NCBI RefSeq assembly: GCF_004331685.1 | Contig: NZ_SJSM01000022.1 | Coordinates: forward strand, 19,137-83,136 | DNA from: Pedobacter hiemivivus | GTDB lineage: Bacteria; Bacteroidota; Bacteroidia; Sphingobacteriales; Sphingobacteriaceae | Direction of reading: 5' to 3' | Length of the DNA: 64,000 bases | Shown here: piece by piece, positions 43,769-51,764 of the stretch | Position numbering within the stretch: position 1 is the first letter of the stretch | Layout: each line of letters begins with the position of its first letter | Made by a program: the position numbers and the translations under genes | Notes under the pieces: generated by a model | What the model was told of the DNA's origin: nothing | What the model saw: the letters and a program-made list of their open reading frames with translations, nothing else | Databases searched by the model: none

Positions 43769-46700
43769 ATGATAAAAAAGATATGTTTTATCCTGCTAGC
43801 GGTTGTCCTATTACAGAGCAATGTTTTTGCACAAGCACAGGGGAATAAAGACGAGCGTACAATCACTACGCGTATCGCAGATTTGTTGGCACAATTGCCT
43901 GCGAAGGATGCTAAACAACTAAAAGGAAACATGCAGGAAATTGCACAGTTAGGAGAGGATGGTTATCTGACCCTAATTACTGGATTAACTGCTCCGGGAA
44001 AAGGCAACAATGCTTTGCTGGAATATGCCATTGGCGGATTTTCTGCTTATGTAAGTCAGCCTGGGCAGGAAAGCTGGAGAAAAATGAGTGTAAACGCCTA
44101 TGTTAAAGCTTTAGATAAGTTGTCTGATAAACAAAATAAATCATTTGTCATCAGTCAACTGGAGTTGGTTGGTAAAGATGATGCTATAGCTAGTTTAGGT
44201 GCTTATTTAACGGATGCACAACTGGCAGATCCAGCCGCAAGAGCATTGGTGAAAATTAACTCTCAGGCTTCAAAAGCAGCTTTATTGACTGGATTGGCTA
44301 AAGCGAAGGGTGCTGCAAAGCTTTCTGTTGTGGAAACTTTGGGCGACAGTCGTACCAAAGAAGCTGCGAAAGCAATTGCTGAATTGACTACTGGAGATGA
44401 GCGCCTGGCTAAAATGTCATTGTATGCTTTGGCAAACATAGCTGATCCTTCTTCTGAAGCTGTTTTGGCTGCTACTGCTGAAAAAGCAGGTTTTAAATAC
44501 GAAAATACCAATGCTGTTGCTTCCTATTTGCTATATGCCGAAAGGTTAATGAGCAATGGAAATAAGGTAGAAGCAAACAATATCGCTAAGAAAATACTTG
44601 GAAAAGCAGTGGCAGACGATCAGGTACACATCCGTATTGCGGCCCTTAAATTGGTTTCTGATTTTAGTAAAGCACAAAGTGATGAGTATTTATTAGCTGC
44701 AATGAGTGATACGCAATTTAAATACCGTGCTGCGGCATTGAAATTAGCCTTGCCAACTATTACGCCTGTAACTGCTAACCTTTGGATTAAAAAGATTAAA
44801 AATGCTGATCCTGTTACGCAAGTAGCTATTGTGGACATGCTTGGAGATAGTAAAGTTAAGTCAATCCTTCCTGCTGTTTCGGCTTTATATAAAAGTAAAG
44901 ATCAGAACGTAAGGTCTGCCGCTATAGCTGCAGCTGGTAAAATTGGCGCAGAGGAAGCATTGGCGGGCTTGCTTAAAATAGCTGGTAAAGGTGATTCTAC
45001 GGATGTAGTAACGGTTTCTAATGCGATCTTAAGAATGAAAGGTGATGGAGTTGTAGCTAAGGTTGCTGCTTTTATTCCTAAAGCCAAACCAGAAGTTCAG
45101 GTTGCTTTAATTAACGTGTTGGCTGCTAGAGCTGCAAATTCGCAGTTAAATACGATATATAGTCAGCTGAAGAATAAAAATACAGCGGTTAAAAATGCGG
45201 CATTTGCTGCGCTTAAGCAAACTGTAACCAGTGAGAACCTTCCGCAATTGTTTAAGTTGCTAAAAGAAAGTTCGGATCCTTCTGAATTAACAAACGTGCA
45301 GGATGCGATTATTGCTGCCATAAAAGGTAGCGATAATAAAGATCAGCAGGTGGATATGGTGTTGCAACAAATGGCAGCTGCATCGGAAGATAAAAAAGTG
45401 CTTTTTTATAAAATGCTGGCCAGTTTAGGTGGGGACAAATCATTAAAAGCTGTTTCAGATGCCTTTAATACAGGTGATGCAGCTACTAAAAAAGCGACTG
45501 TGTCGGCTTTATCATCTTGGGCTGATGCTGGTGCTGTAGGAGAATTGATCAAAATTGCTCGTCAGCCAGCTAATGCGGCCTATGTTAACCAGGCTGTTGA
45601 TGGTTATTTACGTTTGGTGAGAGCGGCCAAATATCCGGCTGAACAAAGGTTGTTGTTGCTGCGTGAGGCTATGGGGGTATCCAAAAAAGCGGCTCAGCAA
45701 CAACAAATTCTTAAAGACCTGGAGCAGGCAAAATGCTTAAACTCTTTATTGTTTGCTGGTAGATATCTTGATCAGGCATCAACACAGCAAGCTGCGGCTA
45801 TGGCGGTTATGAACATCGCATTGGCAGACAAATCGTACAATGGTGATTTAGTAAAAGGCTTGTTAAATAAAACAATTAGCGCAATTAAAGGTGCTGATAG
45901 CGAGTATCAACAAGAAGCAATGCGTAAATATCTTGCTGAAATGCCGAAGGGTGACGGTTTCGTATCTATGTTTAATGGTATCGACCTTACTGGTTGGAAG
46001 GGTTTGGTTGGCGATCCACTAAAAAGAGCGAAGATGGATGCCAAAACTTTGGCTGCTGCTCAGGAAAAAGCGGATGCTGAGGCCATTGATAGCTGGAAGC
46101 CAGTAAATGGCGAACTTCAGTTTATGAGCCATGGAAACAACCTGGCTACCGTAAAAAAATATGGTGATTTTGAAATGTTGGTTGACTGGAAAATTATTGA
46201 TGATAAAAAAGGTGAGGGTGATGCTGGTATCTATCTACGTGGTACACCGCAAGTACAGATCTGGGACAATGCCCGTGTAAAAGTAGGCGCTCAGGTAGGT
46301 TCTGGTGGTTTGTACAACAATAAATCAAATCCAAGTAAACCACTTACAGTTGCCGACAATAAGTTAGATGAATGGAATACCTTCCGCATTTTGATGAAGG
46401 GGGATCGTGTTACGGTTTACTTAAATGGTGTACTGGTAACTGACAATGTAATCCTTGAAAACTTCTGGGACAGGACCTTGCCAATTTTTGCAGAAGAGCA
46501 GATTGAGTTACAGGCACATGGATCGCCAGTTGCTTACCGTGACTTGTACATCAGAGAAATTCCTCGTGTAAAACCTTTTGAACTAAGTGCGGCCGAAAAG
46601 AAAGAAGGCTATAAGGTATTGTTTGATGGTACGAATATGCACAACTGGACAGGAAATACGACTGATTATATCATTGAAGATGGCAACATTGCGATTCGCC

Positions 46701-47197
46701 CGAAACCTGGAAAAGGTTCTGGTGGTAATTTATTCAGCAAAGAAGAATATAGTGATTTTGTATTCCGTTTTGAATTTCAGTTAACTCCCGGTGCAAACAA
46801 TGGTTTGGGCATCAGAGCGCCTTTAACCGGTGATGCTGCTTATCAGGGAATGGAATTACAAATTATCGATAATGAAGCCCCAATTTATAGTAAACTTCAT
46901 GTTTATCAGTACCATGGTTCAGTTTACGGTACGATTCCAGCAAAAAGAGGTTTCTTAAAACCTGTAGGCGAATGGAATTACCAGGAGGTGATTGTTAAAG
47001 GTCCTAAAATTAAAGTGATCTTAAATGGTACGGAGATTCTTGATGCCGACATTACTGAGGCTAGAAAGAATGGTGCTGCTGATGGTAAACCGCATCCTGG
47101 ATTATTGCGTGAAAGCGGCCATGTTGGTTTCCTTGGTCATGGTTCTCCGGTTCAATTTAAAAATATCAGAATTAAAGACTTGAGTAAAACGAAATAA
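43769..47197 (+). CDS. Secreted HEAT-repeat protein with two tandem DUF1080 (3-keto-disaccharide hydrolase) domains
   Basis: 1142 residues with a signal peptide (about 1-21, ending VFAQ). Residues about 35-720 form HEAT-like helical repeats (for example RSAAIAAAGKIGAEEALAGL). Two concanavalin-like DUF1080 domains follow: about 727-933 (FVSMFNGIDLTGWKGL, DAGIYLRGTPQVQIWD) and about 945-1140 (YKVLFDGTNMHNWTGN, GANNGLGIRAPLTG). DUF1080 proteins act on 3-keto-glycosides, cleaving the bond after oxidation at C3. It lies between two Tat-exported oxidoreductases, in one operon. The HEAT part may be a docking scaffold. Confidence 0.9.
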   Translation: MIKKICFILLAVVLLQSNVFAQAQGNKDERTITTRIADLLAQLPAKDAKQLKGNMQEIAQLGEDGYLTLITGLTAPGKGNNALLEYAIGGFSAYVSQPGQESWRKMSVNAYVKALDKLSDKQNKSFVISQLELVGKDDAIASLGAYLTDAQLADPAARALVKINSQASKAALLTGLAKAKGAAKLSVVETLGDSRTKEAAKAIAELTTGDERLAKMSLYALANIADPSSEAVLAATAEKAGFKYENTNAVASYLLYAERLMSNGNKVEANNIAKKILGKAVADDQVHIRIAALKLVSDFSKAQSDEYLLAAMSDTQFKYRAAALKLALPTITPVTANLWIKKIKNADPVTQVAIVDMLGDSKVKSILPAVSALYKSKDQNVRSAAIAAAGKIGAEEALAGLLKIAGKGDSTDVVTVSNAILRMKGDGVVAKVAAFIPKAKPEVQVALINVLAARAANSQLNTIYSQLKNKNTAVKNAAFAALKQTVTSENLPQLFKLLKESSDPSELTNVQDAIIAAIKGSDNKDQQVDMVLQQMAAASEDKKVLFYKMLASLGGDKSLKAVSDAFNTGDAATKKATVSALSSWADAGAVGELIKIARQPANAAYVNQAVDGYLRLVRAAKYPAEQRLLLLREAMGVSKKAAQQQQILKDLEQAKCLNSLLFAGRYLDQASTQQAAAMAVMNIALADKSYNGDLVKGLLNKTISAIKGADSEYQQEAMRKYLAEMPKGDGFVSMFNGIDLTGWKGLVGDPLKRAKMDAKTLAAAQEKADAEAIDSWKPVNGELQFMSHGNNLATVKKYGDFEMLVDWKIIDDKKGEGDAGIYLRGTPQVQIWDNARVKVGAQVGSGGLYNNKSNPSKPLTVADNKLDEWNTFRILMKGDRVTVYLNGVLVTDNVILENFWDRTLPIFAEEQIELQAHGSPVAYRDLYIREIPRVKPFELSAAEKKEGYKVLFDGTNMHNWTGNTTDYIIEDGNIAIRPKPGKGSGGNLFSKEEYSDFVFRFEFQLTPGANNGLGIRAPLTGDAAYQGMELQIIDNEAPIYSKLHVYQYHGSVYGTIPAKRGFLKPVGEWNYQEVIVKGPKIKVILNGTEILDADITEARKNGAADGKPHPGLLRESGHVGFLGHGSPVQFKNIRIKDLSKTK

Positions 47198-47199
47198 AA

Positions 47200-48675
47200 A
47201 TGATAAAGGGATCAGAAATGACGGAAGAGAAGAAAGCTTCAGGAACGGATAATTCAAGAAGAAATTTTATTAAAAACACAGCACTGGCGGCCGCAGGATT
47301 TATGATCGTGCCCCGCCATGTATTGGGCGGTAGGGGCTTTTTAGCACCAAGTGATCGTTTGATGGTGGCTGCCGTAGGTGCAGGTGGAAAAGGACAAAGT
47401 AATATTGCCAATATTTATAAAGGTGGTAAATCTGAAATTGCATTTTTATGTGATGTAGATGATAGGAGAGCCGCAAATTCTGTAAAAAGCTTTCCGAAAG
47501 CAAAATACTACAGAGATTACCGTGAAATGCTGGATAAGGATGGTAAAAACTTTGATGCGGTAGTGATTTCTACTCCGGATCATAACCATGCGATGATTAC
47601 AATGGCTGCGATGCAGTTGGGTAAACATGTATATGTAGAAAAACCATTAACCCATGATATTTATGAGGCCCGTAAATTAACAGAAGCTGCCAATCGTTAT
47701 CAGGTGGTTACGCAAATGGGTAACCAGGGCTCCTCTGGTGATGGTGTGCGTCAGTTACAAGATTGGATTGATGCAGGTGTAATTGGTAAAGTGGAGAATG
47801 TGTATTGCTGGACAGATCGTCCATCCTGGCCTCAGGGGATTTTATGGCCATCAACAAATGGCGAAATCCCTAAAGAGCTGGATTGGGACTTATGGTTGGG
47901 TAGTGCGCCTTACAAGCCTTATATCGAGAAACTGGTTCCTTTTAACTGGAGAGGCTGGTGGGATTATGGTACCGGTGCAATAGGCGATATGGGCTGTCAT
48001 TTGGTTGAACCTCCTTTTAGAGTATTAGGTTTGGATACACCAATTGATGTGCAATGTAGCGTAGGTAGTATTTATGTGGATGAATTTAAAAGAGGATATT
48101 TCCCTGATAGTTGTCCGCCTTCGAGCCATGTAATCATGACCTTTGAGAAAACTAAAAAGACCAAAGGCAATTTACAGATTCACTGGATGGATGGTGGTAT
48201 AAAACCTGCCCGTCCGGAAGAGTTATTGCCTAATGAACCTTTTGGTGCTAACGGCGTGCTTTTTGAAGGGACAAGAGGGAAAATGATGTGTGATACCTAT
48301 GGGGCTAACCCTCGTTTATTACCCCTGACTAAAAATGCGGAAGACCGTACTAAAAAACGTGTGGAGCGTGTGCCAGGTGGAGTCGATGGTCATTATTGGC
48401 AATGGGCAGAGGCTGCTATTGCGGGTTATGGCAAAGTAAAACTAAGCTCACCATTCGAAATTGCAGGGCCATTAACCGAGACACTTTTAATTGCTAATCT
48501 GGCCATCCGTGGTACAGATGTGCAGAAGGCAAAGGAAAATGGTAAAGGCTTTACTTATCCGGGAAGAGATATCAAATTACTTTGGGATAAGGAAAATCTA
48601 AGGGTGACAAACTTTGATGATGTGAATCAGTTTGTGAAACGCGAATACCGTAAAGGTTGGAGCTTAGGCGTATAA
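47200..48675 (+). CDS. Tat-exported Gfo/Idh/MocA-family oxidoreductase
   Basis: 491 residues. Tat signal with NSRRNFIKNTALAAAGFMIV, then the Rossmann motif AVGAGGKGQSNI and the catalytic lysine motif VYVEKPLTHD. Later segments (WDLWLGSAPYKPY, GDMGCHLVEPPFRVLG) are typical of the large periplasmic subgroup. It begins 2 bp after the DUF1080 gene; a second ATG at 47218 is possible. It probably oxidises or reduces a sugar glycoside together with the other Tat enzyme. The two differ enough to suggest different substrates. Confidence 0.93.
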   Translation: MIKGSEMTEEKKASGTDNSRRNFIKNTALAAAGFMIVPRHVLGGRGFLAPSDRLMVAAVGAGGKGQSNIANIYKGGKSEIAFLCDVDDRRAANSVKSFPKAKYYRDYREMLDKDGKNFDAVVISTPDHNHAMITMAAMQLGKHVYVEKPLTHDIYEARKLTEAANRYQVVTQMGNQGSSGDGVRQLQDWIDAGVIGKVENVYCWTDRPSWPQGILWPSTNGEIPKELDWDLWLGSAPYKPYIEKLVPFNWRGWWDYGTGAIGDMGCHLVEPPFRVLGLDTPIDVQCSVGSIYVDEFKRGYFPDSCPPSSHVIMTFEKTKKTKGNLQIHWMDGGIKPARPEELLPNEPFGANGVLFEGTRGKMMCDTYGANPRLLPLTKNAEDRTKKRVERVPGGVDGHYWQWAEAAIAGYGKVKLSSPFEIAGPLTETLLIANLAIRGTDVQKAKENGKGFTYPGRDIKLLWDKENLRVTNFDDVNQFVKREYRKGWSLGV

Positions 48676-48690
48676 TTTTAATCAGAAAAC

Positions 48691-49776
48691 ATGTCGTTAG
48701 GAACAAAAAATCTTAGGGTACTGGTGGTTGGTTGCGGTAATATGGGTTCGGCTCATGCTACCGCTTACCATACCCTGGATGGTTTTGAAATATCTGGTCT
48801 CGTCTCCACTGGTAACAGTAAGGTCGTGTTGAATGAAAAGCTGGGGGGTGGTTATGCCTTGTTTAATGATTATTACGAAGCATTGGAACAGACCAAACCC
48901 GATGCCGTCTGCATTTCGACTTACCCGGATACGCATGAGGCTTTTGCCATCAAAGCAATGGAAAGCGGAGCCCATGTGTTTATAGAAAAGCCATTGGCGG
49001 ATTCTGTTGAAGGGGCAGAACGTGTTGCGGATGCAGCCAGGCGGTATGGTAAGAAATTGTTGGTCGGTTATATTTTACGCTATCACCCATCCTGGGAACG
49101 TTTTATCGAATTATCATCAGATATGGGCAGACCATTGGTGATGCGAATGAACCTGAACCAGCAGAGTCAGGGTGCAAAATGGACCGTACACCGCAACCTG
49201 ATGAAAAGTCTGAGCCCAATTGTAGATTGTGGGGTTCATTATATTGATGTGATGTGCCAGATGACGCGTTCGAAACCTTTACAGGTAAGCGCCATTGGCG
49301 CAAGACTGAGCGATGACGTACCTGTGGGGAACTATAACTACGGACAGCTTCAAATTCGTTTTGAAGACGGTTCTGTGGGTTGGTATGAAGCGGGCTGGGG
49401 ACCAATGATGAGTGAAACGGCTTTCTTTGTGAAAGATGTGATCGGTCCAAAAGGCTCGGTATCTATAGTGGCCAAAGCAGCCAGTGCTGCTGGCAAATCT
49501 GATGAGGTAGACGCGCATACTAAAACCGAGTCGATCAAGGTACATTATGCTGATCTGGATGGAAATGATAAATTCTCAAGGCCGGATACCTGGATTGACC
49601 TTAAGGATGAACCGGATCATCAGGAACTTTGTAATCGCGAACAACGTCATTTTTTAAAGGCCATTTTGGAGGATATTGATTTAACGAATCCTACTGATGA
49701 TGCCATAAACAGTTTGAGAATTGCTTTTGCATGTGATGAATCGGTTAAAACCGGGCAGATTGTTCAGCTTTCCTGA
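48691..49776 (+). CDS. Cytoplasmic Gfo/Idh/MocA-family oxidoreductase
   Basis: 361 residues without a signal sequence, unlike its two neighbours. Rossmann motif VVGCGNMGSAHA (about 13-24), lysine motif VFIEKPLADS (about 93-102) and the usual helix VDCGVHYIDVMCQM near 175. It lies 15 bp after the previous gene. A simple model is that it reduces an imported 3-keto sugar back to the parent sugar; the direction and substrate are inferred. Confidence 0.92.
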   Translation: MSLGTKNLRVLVVGCGNMGSAHATAYHTLDGFEISGLVSTGNSKVVLNEKLGGGYALFNDYYEALEQTKPDAVCISTYPDTHEAFAIKAMESGAHVFIEKPLADSVEGAERVADAARRYGKKLLVGYILRYHPSWERFIELSSDMGRPLVMRMNLNQQSQGAKWTVHRNLMKSLSPIVDCGVHYIDVMCQMTRSKPLQVSAIGARLSDDVPVGNYNYGQLQIRFEDGSVGWYEAGWGPMMSETAFFVKDVIGPKGSVSIVAKAASAAGKSDEVDAHTKTESIKVHYADLDGNDKFSRPDTWIDLKDEPDHQELCNREQRHFLKAILEDIDLTNPTDDAINSLRIAFACDESVKTGQIVQLS

Positions 49777-49800
49777 TTGATTTATGCTATTCTTTATGCG

Positions 49801-49910
49801 CTTCGTCATCCTGAAATAAAATTGTTTTTAAGCGGGCGTCATCCTGAGTTTATCTCAGGATCTCGCAATAGAAAGACAATCTGTCGTTGGTATTCGTCAT
49901 GACGGTCGAA
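49801..49910. repeat. Dispersed palindromic intergenic repeat, copy 3
   Basis: ATCCTGAG (49841-49848) and CTCAGGAT (49854-49861) form an 8-bp hairpin, preceded by GGGCGTC and followed by CTCGCAATAGAAAG. A half copy CTTCGTCATCCTGAAATAAA lies at 49801-49820. It sits at the end of the oxidoreductase operon. Confidence 0.75.
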
Positions 49911-49932
49911 TTAATGTATTCATAACAGGGAG

Positions 49933-49966
49933 TTGCACTATATATTATATGCTAAGATTAGGTTTG
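49933..49966 (+). promoter_or_regulatory. Putative promoter of the sigma/FecR operon
   Basis: TAGGTTTG at 49959-49966 is a perfect TAnnTTTG box. TTG at 49933-49935 lies 23 nt upstream, a slightly long spacer. The sigma start codon is at 50021. Confidence 0.4.
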
Positions 49967-50020
49967 TAGGATTGAAATTCGTTATTTAGTAGTAGCGGCT
50001 GGTTTACTTGAACTGGATGA

Positions 50021-50590
50021 ATGATGTTTAAAAACACAGATAAAGATTTATGGGCTTCATTCATTAATGGAGATGACAATGCTTTAAAATTGCTGTATGA
50101 GCAATTTGTGGACCTACTGTATGCCTTTGGATTAAGGTTTACAGATGACACTGATATGGTTAAGGATGGCATTCAAGACTTGTTTGTTGATCTTTATAAG
50201 TATCGAAAGAAATTGGCGACTGAAGTTAATGTAAAATCATATCTATTTACCTCCTTAAAGCGTAAGATTTGCCTCGTACTAAAAAAGAACGCAGCAACTG
50301 TAAAACATAGCTTTGAACTCCCTTTTTTATTGTCGCCCAGTATTGAAGAGCAGATTACCAATGATGAGTATGAAGCGGAACTCTTACAGAAATTGAATAC
50401 GGAGTTAGCCTTATTGCCAGCCAGGCAAAAGGAAGCTTTGTATTTGCGCTACAACTCCGAACTTGAATATGAGCAGATCTCTGAGATTATGGATGTTTCT
50501 TTAGCAACCTGTCGTACTTTGGTATATCGTGGAGTGAAGCAGTTGAAAGAACAAATGCTAGCCAATTATGCTTACAAAATATTAGCGTAA
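50021..50590 (+). CDS. ECF RNA polymerase sigma factor
   Basis: 189 residues. Region 2 at about 10-80 (YEQFVDLLYAFGLRF, DGIQDLFVDLYKYR) and region 4.2 at about 130-180 (LEYEQISEIMDVSLATCRTL). It is more diverged from the other three sigma factors here. It heads a sigma-FecR-SusC-SusD-phosphatase locus. Confidence 0.94.
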   Translation: MMFKNTDKDLWASFINGDDNALKLLYEQFVDLLYAFGLRFTDDTDMVKDGIQDLFVDLYKYRKKLATEVNVKSYLFTSLKRKICLVLKKNAATVKHSFELPFLLSPSIEEQITNDEYEAELLQKLNTELALLPARQKEALYLRYNSELEYEQISEIMDVSLATCRTLVYRGVKQLKEQMLANYAYKILA

Positions 50591-50645
50591 GGGGAGTCTA
50601 TAAAGTACAAGTTCTTTACTCTGGTAAGTACTAGTAAAAGTACAA

Positions 50646-51677
50646 ATGGATTCAAAGAACAATAGCGAGCATAGCGAACGTGAATTTGCTGGCGAGATCA
50701 AGCAGGTTTTAAATCATGTAGGGAATGAGAAGTTATCCCCGTTAGTAAAGGATGAGTTATGGGAAAAGATTGCGCTCCGGTCCGTCAATAAACCTTTTTT
50801 ATCTAGCTGGAAGCTGTATTTGCAGGTTGCTGCAATACTATTCATCGTATCAGGTATTGGGATTTGGCTGTATCAGCAAAATACACCTACTCATAAGCTA
50901 CTGGATTTTGCAGCTACGCAAGTAGGTAAAAAGAGCGGTACCGATCAGCATCAGACCTTAAAGCCAAACACTGATGCTTCAGCATCCTCAGATCATGAGG
51001 CGGAAAATATTACGACTACAAATGATTTTAATACACTGGTTGTAGGTAATGGACAGCGTTCGGTTATCAAACTTCCTGATGGTACTAAAGTTTGGTTAAA
51101 TTCTGATTCAAGGTTAATTTATCCGGTTGCATTTTCAGGAGATACGAGGGAAGTTTATTTAGAGGGAGAAGCCTACTTTGATGTCAGTCATGATAAAAAA
51201 CATCCATTTTATGTGCATGCCAATAAAATGGATATTAAAGTGTTAGGTACAGAGTTTTATGTGAGTTCTAGCGCAAATAGTGATCGTAATTATGCGGTTT
51301 TGGTTGCGGGGAGTATTGCCTTCTCAACGGGTAGCTGGTTAAATAAAATAGAACGCCAACTGGTACCGGGGCAGCGGATCAATTACGACCTGAAAGAGAA
51401 CAAACTTTTGATATCGGAGGTTAAAACAGCCGAATTTCAGTCCTGGAAGGAGGGGTTTGTTGATGTGAACAGTGAGTCCTTGGATCTCATTATACAGCGG
51501 ATTGCTAAATATTATAACATAGAGATCAGCACACAGCAGTTGGATCTGTCTAATGAAAAATTCTCGGGTAGGCTGGATTTTCAGCGTAGCGCCGATGACG
51601 TATTGAATATTTTATGCGCAGGAACACCATACGTTTACAATGGTGTAGAAAGGAGGCTGGAACTGAGAAAACGCTAA
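50646..51677 (+). CDS. FecR-family anti-sigma factor
   Basis: 343 residues. Membrane span about 55-76, a polar linker about 85-127, FecR domain about 130-225 (GQRSVIKLPDGTKVWLN, GEAYFDVSHDKKHPF), DUF4974 domain about 267-343. It sits between the sigma gene and SusC. A strong hairpin starts 16 bp after its stop codon and is oriented to end antisense transcripts. Confidence 0.93.
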   Translation: MDSKNNSEHSEREFAGEIKQVLNHVGNEKLSPLVKDELWEKIALRSVNKPFLSSWKLYLQVAAILFIVSGIGIWLYQQNTPTHKLLDFAATQVGKKSGTDQHQTLKPNTDASASSDHEAENITTTNDFNTLVVGNGQRSVIKLPDGTKVWLNSDSRLIYPVAFSGDTREVYLEGEAYFDVSHDKKHPFYVHANKMDIKVLGTEFYVSSSANSDRNYAVLVAGSIAFSTGSWLNKIERQLVPGQRINYDLKENKLLISEVKTAEFQSWKEGFVDVNSESLDLIIQRIAKYYNIEISTQQLDLSNEKFSGRLDFQRSADDVLNILCAGTPYVYNGVERRLELRKR

Positions 51678-51683
51678 CTATTG

Positions 51684-51717
51684 AATAAAAAAAAAGGAGG
51701 TGCGCTAACACCTCCTT
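51684..51717 (-). terminator. Strong intrinsic terminator pointing antisense to SusC
   Basis: AAGGAGGTG (51694-51702) pairs with CACCTCCTT (51709-51717) around a 6-nt loop. A run of A (51687-51695) precedes it on the + strand, so the - strand reads stem then T tract. On the + strand it is followed by CCAAC, not T. No annotated - strand gene explains it. Confidence 0.75.
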
Positions 51718-51756
51718 CCAACAATAACTAATTCAAGCTACTATTTAACTCATTAA

Positions 51757-51764
51757 CAAAAATA
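51757..51764 (-). promoter_or_regulatory. Antisense TAnnTTTG box overlapping the SusC start codon
   Basis: + strand CAAAAATA (51757-51764) reads TATTTTTG on the - strand; its last base is the A of the SusC ATG, exactly as at 31050-31057. No TTTG is seen at the right distance. An RNA from here would be about 68 nt long and end at 51684. The A-rich context may instead serve translation initiation. Confidence 0.3.
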
